Positions 1-6,706 of a stretch of DNA of 64,000 bases are shown here, one piece after another. Source of the stretch: a candidate division TA06 bacterium 32_111 (GTDB lineage Bacteria > Hydrothermota > 32-111); contig LGFX01000007.1 of the NCBI GenBank assembly GCA_001508335.1, forward strand, positions 1-64,000. Reading direction: 5' to 3'. The translations under genes and the position numbers were made by a program. The notes beneath the pieces are model-generated. The model made no database searches. It worked only from the letters and a program-made list of their open reading frames with translations, and was not told where the DNA came from. How positions within the stretch are numbered: the stretch's first letter is position 1; each line of letters opens with the position of its first letter.

Positions 1-1994
1 TCATACTTTATAAAGTAGTTGTCACTTTTTACCTCACTCCCTTTTATTTCCTTTTCGTTTAGCCCACTTGAAAGAAGGTTTCTGTATATCTGAACTCCAT
101 AATCATAATCAGCAACATATGCATAACTGCCTGATACGTAAACACCTTCTGCATAACCAGGTGTGTCATAAAAGCCAACTTCTGTTGGGTTTGTTGGATC
201 TGATATATCTATTATCCTTAAACCAGAATAATAATCAGCAACATATGCATAATTACCTGAGACATAAACACCATAAGCATAACTAGGTGTAAAATAAAAA
301 CCAATTTCTGTTGGATTTGTTGGGTTACTTATATCTATTATCCTTAAACCATAATAATCAGCAACATATGCATAACTACCTGAGACATAAACACCTACTG
401 CAGACCAAGGTGTATCACAGTAGCCAACCTCTGTTGGGTTTGTTGGATCTGATATATCTATTATCCTTAAACCACTACGACTACCATCAGCAACATATGC
501 ATAACTACCTGATACGTAAACACCTACTGCCCAACCAGGTGTATCACAGTAGCCAACCTCTGTTGGTGTCGTTGGATCTGTTATATCTATTATCCTTAAA
601 CCACTTGTATCATCAGCAACATATGCATAACTACCTGATACGTAAACACCTACTGCCCAACCAGGTGTATCACAGTAGCCAACCTCTGTTGGTGTCGTTG
701 GATCTTGTATGTCTATTATCCTTAAACCAAAATTTTCATCAGCAACATATGCATAACTGCCTGAGACATAAACACCTACTGCAGACCAAGGTGTATCACA
801 GTAGCCAACTTCTGTTGGGTTTGTTGGATCTGATATGTCTATTATCCTTAAACCAGAATCATGATCAGCAACATATGCATAATTGCCTGAGACATAAACA
901 CCACAAGCATAATTACCAGGTGTATCATAATAGCCAACACTTGTTGGTGTCGTTGGACTGCTTATGTCTATTATCCTTAAACCACTACGACTACCATCAG
1001 CAACATATGCACATTTGCCTGACACATAAACACCTTTTGCATAACCAGGTGTATCACAGTAGCCAACCTCTGTTGGGTTTGTTGGATCTGATATATCTAT
1101 TATCCTTAAACCACTTGTATCATCAGCAACATATGCATAACTGCCTGAGACATAAACACCTTTTGCATAACCAGGTGTATCACAGTAGCCAACCTCTGTT
1201 GAGTTTGTTGGATCTGTTATATCTATTATCCTTAAACCATAACGTTCACCAGCAACATATGCATAACTACCTGATACGTAAATACCTACTGCCCAACCAG
1301 GTGTATCATAAAAGCCAACACTTGTTGGTGTTGTTGGATCTGATATATCTATTATCCTTAAACCACTTGTATCATCAGCAACATATGCATAACTGCCTGA
1401 GACATAAACACCATAAGCATAACCAGGTGTAAAATAAAAACCAATTTCTGTTGGATTTGTTGGGTTACTTATATCTATTATCCTTAAGCCATAATTACCA
1501 TCAGCAACATATGCATAACTGCCTGATACGTAAACACCTCTTACACTACCAGGTGTAAAATAGTAGCCAAGTTTTAATGGGTTTGTTAAATTACTAACAT
1601 CCCATATCTCCAGTCCTCCCTGCCCTGCTGCTATATATAACCTCTCTGTTGTATAGTCATAATATAAACCATAAACATATCCCCTTGTATGTATCCCTTC
1701 TGAAACTTTTACGGGATTGCTACTATCTGATACATCAAGTATGTATACTCCTCCTCCTGACCCTAAAAAACATATATCTCTTATCGTATCGTTTGTAACA
1801 GCATAAGAGTAACCAAATGGCCAGTTACCTACAAAACTCACATTCAACGAATCAAATCCAGCCTTTGTTTCTATCCCACCTTTTATTCCGCCATCTAAAT
1901 CTCTATATTCTGCACATTCGGTAAGATAATTACTTTCTCCCCATAAAAACAATACTGAAAAAATCGCCAGTAATGATATAAATTTTTTCTTCAT
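1..1994 (-). CDS. Secreted LVIVD-repeat surface protein (partial, runs off left edge)
   Basis: The gene starts with ATG at 1994 behind a GGAGGAG ribosome site and stays open to base 1, giving 664 residues with the C-terminus outside the window. Residues 1-20 form a signal peptide (lysines, hydrophobic core, then GES). About 14 LVIVD-type beta-propeller repeats follow: two diverged ones near residues 75-155, then twelve almost identical copies of a 42-residue unit carrying SGSYAYVADD and GLRIIDISDPTNPT. After the last repeat the sequence changes to a non-repeat tail (YGVQIYRNLLSSG), probably the linker to a C-terminal sorting or anchoring domain as in other secreted proteins here. LVIVD repeats are known as extracellular propeller or adhesin-like modules; the ligand is unknown. 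It is transcribed from a sigma-54-type promoter. Confidence 0.9.
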   Translation of the reverse strand, partial: MKKKFISLLAIFSVLFLWGESNYLTECAEYRDLDGGIKGGIETKAGFDSLNVSFVGNWPFGYSYAVTNDTIRDICFLGSGGGVYILDVSDSSNPVKVSEGIHTRGYVYGLYYDYTTERLYIAAGQGGLEIWDVSNLTNPLKLGYYFTPGSVRGVYVSGSYAYVADGNYGLRIIDISNPTNPTEIGFYFTPGYAYGVYVSGSYAYVADDTSGLRIIDISDPTTPTSVGFYDTPGWAVGIYVSGSYAYVAGERYGLRIIDITDPTNSTEVGYCDTPGYAKGVYVSGSYAYVADDTSGLRIIDISDPTNPTEVGYCDTPGYAKGVYVSGKCAYVADGSRSGLRIIDISSPTTPTSVGYYDTPGNYACGVYVSGNYAYVADHDSGLRIIDISDPTNPTEVGYCDTPWSAVGVYVSGSYAYVADENFGLRIIDIQDPTTPTEVGYCDTPGWAVGVYVSGSYAYVADDTSGLRIIDITDPTTPTEVGYCDTPGWAVGVYVSGSYAYVADGSRSGLRIIDISDPTNPTEVGYCDTPWSAVGVYVSGSYAYVADYYGLRIIDISNPTNPTEIGFYFTPSYAYGVYVSGNYAYVADYYSGLRIIDISDPTNPTEVGFYDTPGYAEGVYVSGSYAYVADYDYGVQIYRNLLSSGLNEKEIKGSEVKSDNYFIKY
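111..1515 (-). repeat. Tandem 126-bp coding repeat array (12 near-identical units)
   Basis: On the plus strand the core AGCAACATATGCA recurs at 111, 237, 360, 489, 615, 741, 867, 999, 1125, 1251, 1377 and 1503. The spacing is 126 bp with single 123, 129 and 132 bp steps, all multiples of three. Units differ at few positions even at the nucleotide level, so the array grew by recent duplication or is kept uniform by gene conversion. It encodes the LVIVD propeller units of the minus-strand gene. Confidence 0.93.
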
Positions 1995-2053
1995 ATACTC
2001 CTCCTTTTTTATATCGAATCTTTTGTATTTTTTCATTTTATACAATTAGAAAA

Positions 2054-2069
2054 AGCAATAATCGTGCCA
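2054..2069 (-). promoter_or_regulatory. Sigma-54 (RpoN) -24/-12 promoter
   Basis: On the minus strand the sequence TGGCACGATTATTGCT matches the RpoN consensus TGGCAC-N5-TTGCW exactly, with the GG and GC dinucleotides 12 bases apart. Transcription would start near 2042, leaving a leader of about 50 bases before the ATG at 1994. The only gene downstream is the LVIVD-repeat protein, so this gene should need an enhancer-binding activator. Confidence 0.82.
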
Positions 2070-2142
2070 AAAGTCATTTTTTTTAACTTATATTATTTTA
2101 GAACTTATATTCCTTCTTAATAACACGATCTTCAAAAAATTT

Positions 2143-2166
2143 TGCAAAAATCAAATTTTTTTTGCA
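2143..2166. promoter_or_regulatory. Inverted repeat TGCAAAAA-N8-TTTTTGCA, possible activator site
   Basis: A perfect 8-bp inverted repeat with an 8-bp spacer lies 75-100 bp upstream of the sigma-54 -24 element, the distance at which enhancer-binding proteins often sit. The region is AT-rich, so chance is possible. Apart from this site and the repeat at 2330, nothing is seen in the gene-free stretch 1995-2404. Confidence 0.4.
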
Positions 2167-2329
2167 TTTTAAAAATTTATTTTATAATCTTTTCTTTAAG
2201 GATTTTTTCCTTTTACTTTGTGAAAAATTTTATCATTCGTGATTATCATCTTTAGATTTACTTTACCTTACATCAATTTTTAATCTTTGTAGTTTATGGA
2301 CTACTGCAACAGAAAGTCAAATGTCACAA

Positions 2330-2350
2330 GTCAAGCACCGTCCCCAAATT
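2330..2350. repeat. 21-bp dispersed repeat, copy 1
   Basis: The sequence GTCAAGCACCGTCCCC followed by AAATT occurs here and identically at 3103-3123; both copies are preceded by GTCACA a few bases upstream. It is much more GC-rich than its surroundings and lies between genes both times. It may be a REP-like or mobile-element remnant. Confidence 0.7.
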
Positions 2351-2404
2351 GGATTTTATTTGAATTTTTCTTTTTTTAAGGTATAATTTTTTAGTGGATT
2401 TTTA

Positions 2405-2992
2405 GTGGAATTGAAAACAATATTTTCAATTATCTTTTTTTCATTATTTCTTCTAACTGTAATATCAAACACCATAATCAAAATAAAAAAAGAAAAGATA
2501 AAACCTTACAACTTCAATCTAAAAACTAATGATGGAAAACTTTCTTTTTTAATATTTGTTTTTACAAACTCTTGGATATTTGAAGTTTTTAGAAATATCT
2601 TTTTTTACAAAGATAATTTTCTATTCAAAGATCTTATCCCTTTCTATTTTATAAAAACTCTATCATCTTTTATTTTTATCTTTGGCTTCACTATTTATAT
2701 CATATCACTTTTTGATCTTAACAGTGAGTGGGTTATTGGAACGGATAGTAAAAAGGTAAAAAAACTTGTAAAAAGTGGCGCATACTCTTTAACAAGAAAT
2801 CCAATGTATATTTTTTTCATAATTTTTTACTTTTCAGTTTTTCTACTTCTCGGTTCTATTGAAATGTTAATCTTCTTTTTATCTTCTTGTATAATTTTCT
2901 ATCTAATGATTCTTAATGAAGAAAAGGAACTTGAAGAAAAATTCAAAAATGAATATTTAGATTACAAGTCAAAGGTGAAAAGATTTTTTTAA
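2405..2992 (+). CDS. Isoprenylcysteine carboxyl methyltransferase (ICMT/PEMT-like) family membrane protein
   Basis: This is a 195-residue integral membrane protein with GTG as the likely start; no good Shine-Dalgarno is seen (only AAGG about 25 bases upstream). Hydrophobic segments lie near residues 5-25, 45-65, 75-100 and 130-165. The second half carries the family signature: SGAYSLTRNPMYI near residue 125 and EEKELEEKFKNEYLDYKSK near 175, which bind SAM and the substrate in ICMT and phospholipid methyltransferases. Bacterial members methylate unknown lipids or isoprenoids, so the substrate is open. It is one of three plus-strand genes in the window and is flanked by the two 21-bp repeats. 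Confidence 0.85.
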   Translation: MELKTIFSIIFFSLFLLTVISNTIIKIKKEKIKPYNFNLKTNDGKLSFLIFVFTNSWIFEVFRNIFFYKDNFLFKDLIPFYFIKTLSSFIFIFGFTIYIISLFDLNSEWVIGTDSKKVKKLVKSGAYSLTRNPMYIFFIIFYFSVFLLLGSIEMLIFFLSSCIIFYLMILNEEKELEEKFKNEYLDYKSKVKRFF

Positions 2993-2998
2993 GGATTT

Positions 2999-3072
2999 TG
3001 GCTGGGGAGCAGGGATTCGAACCCCGATAGCATGATCCAGAGTCATGAGTCCTGCCGTTGGACGACTCCCCA
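2999..3072 (-). tRNA. tRNA-Gln (CTG anticodon)
   Basis: The acceptor stem TGGGGAG pairs with CTCCCCA, followed by discriminator G and an encoded CCA. The anticodon stem CATGA/TCATG encloses the loop CTCTGGA (anticodon CTG). The T arm contains GGTTCGAATCC. Length is 74 nt including CCA. Confidence 0.95.
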
Positions 3073-3102
3073 AAAATTTTTTCAAGGTGAAAGTGTCACA
3101 CT

Positions 3103-3123
3103 GTCAAGCACCGTCCCCAAATT
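3103..3123. repeat. 21-bp dispersed repeat, copy 2
   Basis: Identical to 2330-2350 over 21 bp, in the spacer between tRNA-Gln and tRNA-Glu, and preceded by GTGTCACACT. Confidence 0.7.
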
Positions 3124-3126
3124 ATA

Positions 3127-3198
3127 TAGCGGTACGGGGAATCGAACCCCGGTTTTATGGCTGAGAACCATACGTCCTAGCCGCTAGACGATACCGCC
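3127..3198 (-). tRNA. tRNA-Glu (CTC anticodon)
   Basis: The acceptor stem GGCGGTA pairs with TACCGCT (G1 with U72 wobble), and CCA is not encoded. The D arm TCGTCTAGCGGCTAGGA is typical of bacterial tRNA-Glu. The anticodon stem TATGG/CCATA encloses TTCTCAG (anticodon CTC). It lies 23 bases downstream of gltX on the same strand, so co-transcription with its own synthetase is likely. Confidence 0.95.
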
Positions 3199-3221
3199 AT
3201 TTTGATTTGAAATATAGCAGA

Positions 3222-4628
3222 TTATAACACTTTTGTCAAGCGTTTAAGCGTTTCCTCTTTCCCAAATATCTCCATCATCAAAAAGAGTGATGGTCCTTCA
3301 GTTCTTCCAGATAAAGCCAACCTTGTTGGATGTATAACATCCGCTCCCTTTATACCATTTTTCTCAACATAATCTTTATACAATTTTTCAACATTTTCAG
3401 ATGTGAATTTTTCAACATTTTCCAACTCTTTAACAAGAACTTTCAAGTGGCTCAACCTATCGGGAGTGAAAAACTTTTCAACTCCCTTTTTATCGTAATC
3501 TGAAATTTCTTTGAAAAAGAATTCTGTTAGATATGGGAACTCTTTCAAGTACCTTGCCTTCTCTTTAACTGAAAAAATAATCTTCAAAATTTTCTCTTTT
3601 TCAAAATTCTCAATATCTATTCCAGATTCTTTATAAAAAGGTTTTAAAAGTTCATAAAGTTTTTCATCATCTGTCTTTGTTATGTATTTAGAGTTCATCC
3701 ATTCCAGTTTTTTATAATCGAAAACTCCACCTTTCTTTGCAACATTTTCAAATGAAAAAAGCTGTATCATCTCATCAATTGATAGTATCTCCCTGTTATC
3801 CTTTGGACTCCAACCGATAAGTGCAATAAAATTGACAAACGCTTCTGGTAAAACTCCCATATCTCTAAAAGCTAAAACTGAAACTGTCCCAGACCTTTTT
3901 GAAAGTTTTGCTTTTTTTTCATCGAGAATTAGTGGAAGATGGGCGAATTTAGGTGGTTCAACTCCAAACAACCTGTATATATGCAACTGTTTGAAAGTGT
4001 TCGATATATGATCATCACCTCTTATTACATGTGTTACACCCATTCTGTAATCATCTACAACAACAGCAAAATTGTAAACTGGAGTTTTATCACTTCTAAC
4101 AATAATAAAATCCTCTATCTCGCTGTTATCCCTCTCTATCCTTCCATGTATCAGATCATCAAAATATGTTTTCCCTTCAGGGATGAATACTCTCCAGACG
4201 TAGGGTTTCTTCTCATTTAAATTTTTCTCAATCTCCTCTTTGGAAAGGTTTAGACATTTCCTATCATATTTCCACGCTTTCTTTTGTTCTATAACTTTTT
4301 TCTTTCTCTCCTCAAGTTCCTCAGGTGTACAAAAACATCTGTAAATTCCACCAGTTTTTTCAAGTTGCGGAATATGATCTATATAATGAGAAAAATAATC
4401 TGACTGAAAAAAAGGTCCCTCATCGTATTCAAGTTTAAGCCATTTTAAACTCTCTATGATGATATCAGTCATCTCTTTTGAGGATCTTTCAACATCCGTA
4501 TCTTCAATCCTTAATATGAACTTTCCATTATTCTTTTTTGCAAAAAGATAATTGTAAAGAGCGGTTCTTGCTGTTCCAACATGTAGATAACCTGTCGGAC
4601 TCGGTGCTATTCTAACTCTTACGGTCAT
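3222..4628 (-). CDS. gltX: Glutamyl-tRNA synthetase
   Basis: Class I synthetase that charges tRNA-Glu in the cytoplasm. The ATG at 4628 is preferred over the in-frame upstream codon at 4652 because GGAGG lies 4 bases upstream; this gives 468 residues, normal for the family. Visible motifs are IAPSPTGYLHVGTA (HIGH motif, about residues 7-20), a zinc-type CFC plus YDRKC pair near residues 100-130, and KLSKRSG (KMSKS motif) near 245. The start lies inside the end of lnt (17-base overlap), so translation is coupled. Whether it also glutamylates tRNA-Gln cannot be decided here; no glnS or gatCAB gene is visible in the window. Confidence 0.97.
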   Translation of the reverse strand: MTVRVRIAPSPTGYLHVGTARTALYNYLFAKKNNGKFILRIEDTDVERSSKEMTDIIIESLKWLKLEYDEGPFFQSDYFSHYIDHIPQLEKTGGIYRCFCTPEELEERKKKVIEQKKAWKYDRKCLNLSKEEIEKNLNEKKPYVWRVFIPEGKTYFDDLIHGRIERDNSEIEDFIIVRSDKTPVYNFAVVVDDYRMGVTHVIRGDDHISNTFKQLHIYRLFGVEPPKFAHLPLILDEKKAKLSKRSGTVSVLAFRDMGVLPEAFVNFIALIGWSPKDNREILSIDEMIQLFSFENVAKKGGVFDYKKLEWMNSKYITKTDDEKLYELLKPFYKESGIDIENFEKEKILKIIFSVKEKARYLKEFPYLTEFFFKEISDYDKKGVEKFFTPDRLSHLKVLVKELENVEKFTSENVEKLYKDYVEKNGIKGADVIHPTRLALSGRTEGPSLFLMMEIFGKEETLKRLTKVL

Positions 4629-6111
4629 TTTGCCTCCGTGCAATTTTAACATAGATAAAAAGAATAAAAATATAGATTAAAATTTTTCCAGCAATATTAT
4701 CAGAATAAACAAAAAAAGTCAACCTGTCATTAAGCTTAACATTCTCAGTTTTTACCTCTCTTTTACCTTCTCTACTTTTCCAGACAATATTCCCATACCA
4801 GTCTATCACAGCAGAAATTCCGGGGTTTGAAACTCTTACAAGGTACTTTCTATTTTCAACAGATCTAAGTATCCCTGAATAAAAATGCTGTTTCAAGCCA
4901 TCACCTTTAATGAACCATATATCCTCAGAAACATTTATAAGAAAATTAGCACCATTCTTTGAAAAGTTAGAAACAAATTTTGGGAATATGGATTCAAAAC
5001 AGATGTAACCAGAAAAATTCACATCCTTATAATTAAAAACTTTTTGAACTTCTCCGGGAGTATAATCCCCCTGTCCATAATCTATCTTTTTTATAAAATT
5101 GAAAATATCACTGTAAGGGAGATGCTCTACAAAAGGAACAAGTCGTATCTTATCGTAATATTCCATACTACTGTCAGGTTTAAAGAGAAATATAGAGTTG
5201 AAATAAATATCTTTATCTTCTTCCTCTCTAATAGCACCTATAAAAATTGCCTTTTTATTTTTTGCTGCGAAATTCTTTATATACCTTCTCGTAGGTGATT
5301 CGTATGAAAAAAACATTGGAGATGATGTTTCTGGAAAAATCAATATTTCACCATCATCTTTCAAGGATATATCAAGCAACTCTTTTATCATATTGATCCT
5401 GTAATCAACAAAATCTCTATAAGATTCCTTCATGTAACCTTCAAGATTGGGCTGAATCAGAGTAACTTTAAAAGTTCTTTTATCATTAGAAAAATCTCTA
5501 CTTAGAGAATATATCCCATAATAAAATACAAAAAGGAATAACAATAAAAATATTAAGGAGTACCTTTTAAAATTTTTCCTATCTTTAAAGATTTTATATA
5601 TAAGAACTGAAAAAAATATTACAAAAAAAGTTAGGATGTATGAACCACCTATATCCGCTGTTTGTATGAAAAGAGGATATTTTACAAGTGAAACTGAAGG
5701 AAACATCCATATAAAAGAAAAATCTCTTGTTGAACTCATCAATATCTCTATGACAGAGTATATAACAGGGATAAGAAAAATTTCAAAATTATCTAATGAG
5801 CACAAAAAGAAAGGAAGTGAAAAAAGAAAAGCGTAAAGTGCTGAAAGAAATATCCAGCCGAAAAACAAAAGAATCTTTTGAAGACCCGTAAGGTCAACAT
5901 TAAGGTTTAAAATCCAAAACAATGTTAAAAGCCAATAGATGAAAAATATAAAAAATGTTATAATTTTTCTTTTCTTTTTAAAAAGGGATATAGTAAAAAT
6001 TACAAAAGAAAAAAAAGGAATGTATAGAAAACCAAAATCTATGAATTTTAAAGAGAGGTATAAAAAAAATGGTGATAAGAGAACGGGGATATATCTAATA
6101 AAAGTAAACAT
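4612..6111 (-). CDS. lnt: Apolipoprotein N-acyltransferase
   Basis: Polytopic inner-membrane enzyme that adds the third acyl chain to diacylglyceryl lipoproteins. The first 200 residues are hydrophobic helices, followed by a nitrilase-type periplasmic domain. The Glu-Lys-Cys triad is visible: E in ILIFPETSS, K in YYDKIRLVPF and C in SGYICFES. A final membrane helix precedes the basic tail RRQNDRKS. I prefer the ATG at 6111; a TTG at 6123 abuts GGAAGG with no spacing. It overlaps the end of purN and the start of gltX. Its presence implies triacylated lipoproteins and supports a two-membrane cell; lipoproteins are encoded at 9224 and 51403. Confidence 0.94.
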   Translation of the reverse strand: MFTFIRYIPVLLSPFFLYLSLKFIDFGFLYIPFFSFVIFTISLFKKKRKIITFFIFFIYWLLTLFWILNLNVDLTGLQKILLFFGWIFLSALYAFLFSLPFFLCSLDNFEIFLIPVIYSVIEILMSSTRDFSFIWMFPSVSLVKYPLFIQTADIGGSYILTFFVIFFSVLIYKIFKDRKNFKRYSLIFLLLFLFVFYYGIYSLSRDFSNDKRTFKVTLIQPNLEGYMKESYRDFVDYRINMIKELLDISLKDDGEILIFPETSSPMFFSYESPTRRYIKNFAAKNKKAIFIGAIREEEDKDIYFNSIFLFKPDSSMEYYDKIRLVPFVEHLPYSDIFNFIKKIDYGQGDYTPGEVQKVFNYKDVNFSGYICFESIFPKFVSNFSKNGANFLINVSEDIWFIKGDGLKQHFYSGILRSVENRKYLVRVSNPGISAVIDWYGNIVWKSREGKREVKTENVKLNDRLTFFVYSDNIAGKILIYIFILFIYVKIARRQNDRKS

Positions 6112-6706
6112 TTCTATTCTCAACCTTCCATTTTGAAAAGAGTAGTTTTTTCATAACTTCGAAATAAAGTTGATGTTCTTTTTCAAGTATCAAATTCGAA
6201 ACTTCCTCAACACTTTTCGCTTTCGATATATCAACACATCTTTGATCTATTATTGGTCCAGTGTCAACTCCCATATCAATAAAATGAACGGTGCAACCTG
6301 AAACCTTTACCCCATAATCAAATGCCTGTTTTTGAGCATCCTTTCCTTTGAATGATGGTAAAAGTGAAGGATGGATATTTACAATTTTAAGGTAATATTT
6401 TTCTATTACATTTGGTGGAATAATCCTCATAAATCCAGCAAGAAGAATAAGGTCTGGTGAAAAATCTTTCAGTATTTTTAAAAGCTCCTCCTCACCTTCC
6501 CTTTCCATTTTCCAGCCCTTTTTTAGATTTTTGATAACTATAGTTTTAACATTTAATTTTTCAGCTTTTTTTAATCCCTCAGCCTCAGGATTGTCCGAAA
6601 CAACCAAAAACTCTATTTTCAAATTTTCTTTGAAAGATAGATTAATAAGGGACTCCATGTTGGAGCCCCTTCCAGATATAAGTATCGCCACCTTCTTTTC
6701 CATCAT
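6095..6706 (-). CDS. purN: Phosphoribosylglycinamide formyltransferase (GAR transformylase)
   Basis: Transfers the formyl group of 10-formyl-tetrahydrofolate to GAR in purine synthesis. The 203-residue protein starts at MMEKKVAILISGRGSN (substrate phosphate loop) and has NIHPSLLPSFKG near residue 107 (catalytic Asn and His) and MGVDTGPII near 145 (catalytic Asp). Length fits the family. The ATGATG start overlaps the stop of the OmpA-like gene, and the end overlaps lnt. It stands alone in an envelope operon; no other pur gene apart from prs lies in the window. Confidence 0.96.
   Translation of the reverse strand: MMEKKVAILISGRGSNMESLINLSFKENLKIEFLVVSDNPEAEGLKKAEKLNVKTIVIKNLKKGWKMEREGEEELLKILKDFSPDLILLAGFMRIIPPNVIEKYYLKIVNIHPSLLPSFKGKDAQKQAFDYGVKVSGCTVHFIDMGVDTGPIIDQRCVDISKAKSVEEVSNLILEKEHQLYFEVMKKLLFSKWKVENRNVYFY

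Noticed and set aside
68..1432. Long plus-strand reading frames full of His/Gln/Leu repeats
   Set aside because: They are antisense to the minus-strand LVIVD repeats; the opposite strand has a signal peptide, ribosome site and family motifs.
111..1515. Regular repeats as a CRISPR array
   Set aside because: The whole 126-bp unit is repeated without unique spacers and the steps keep the reading frame; it is a coding tandem repeat.
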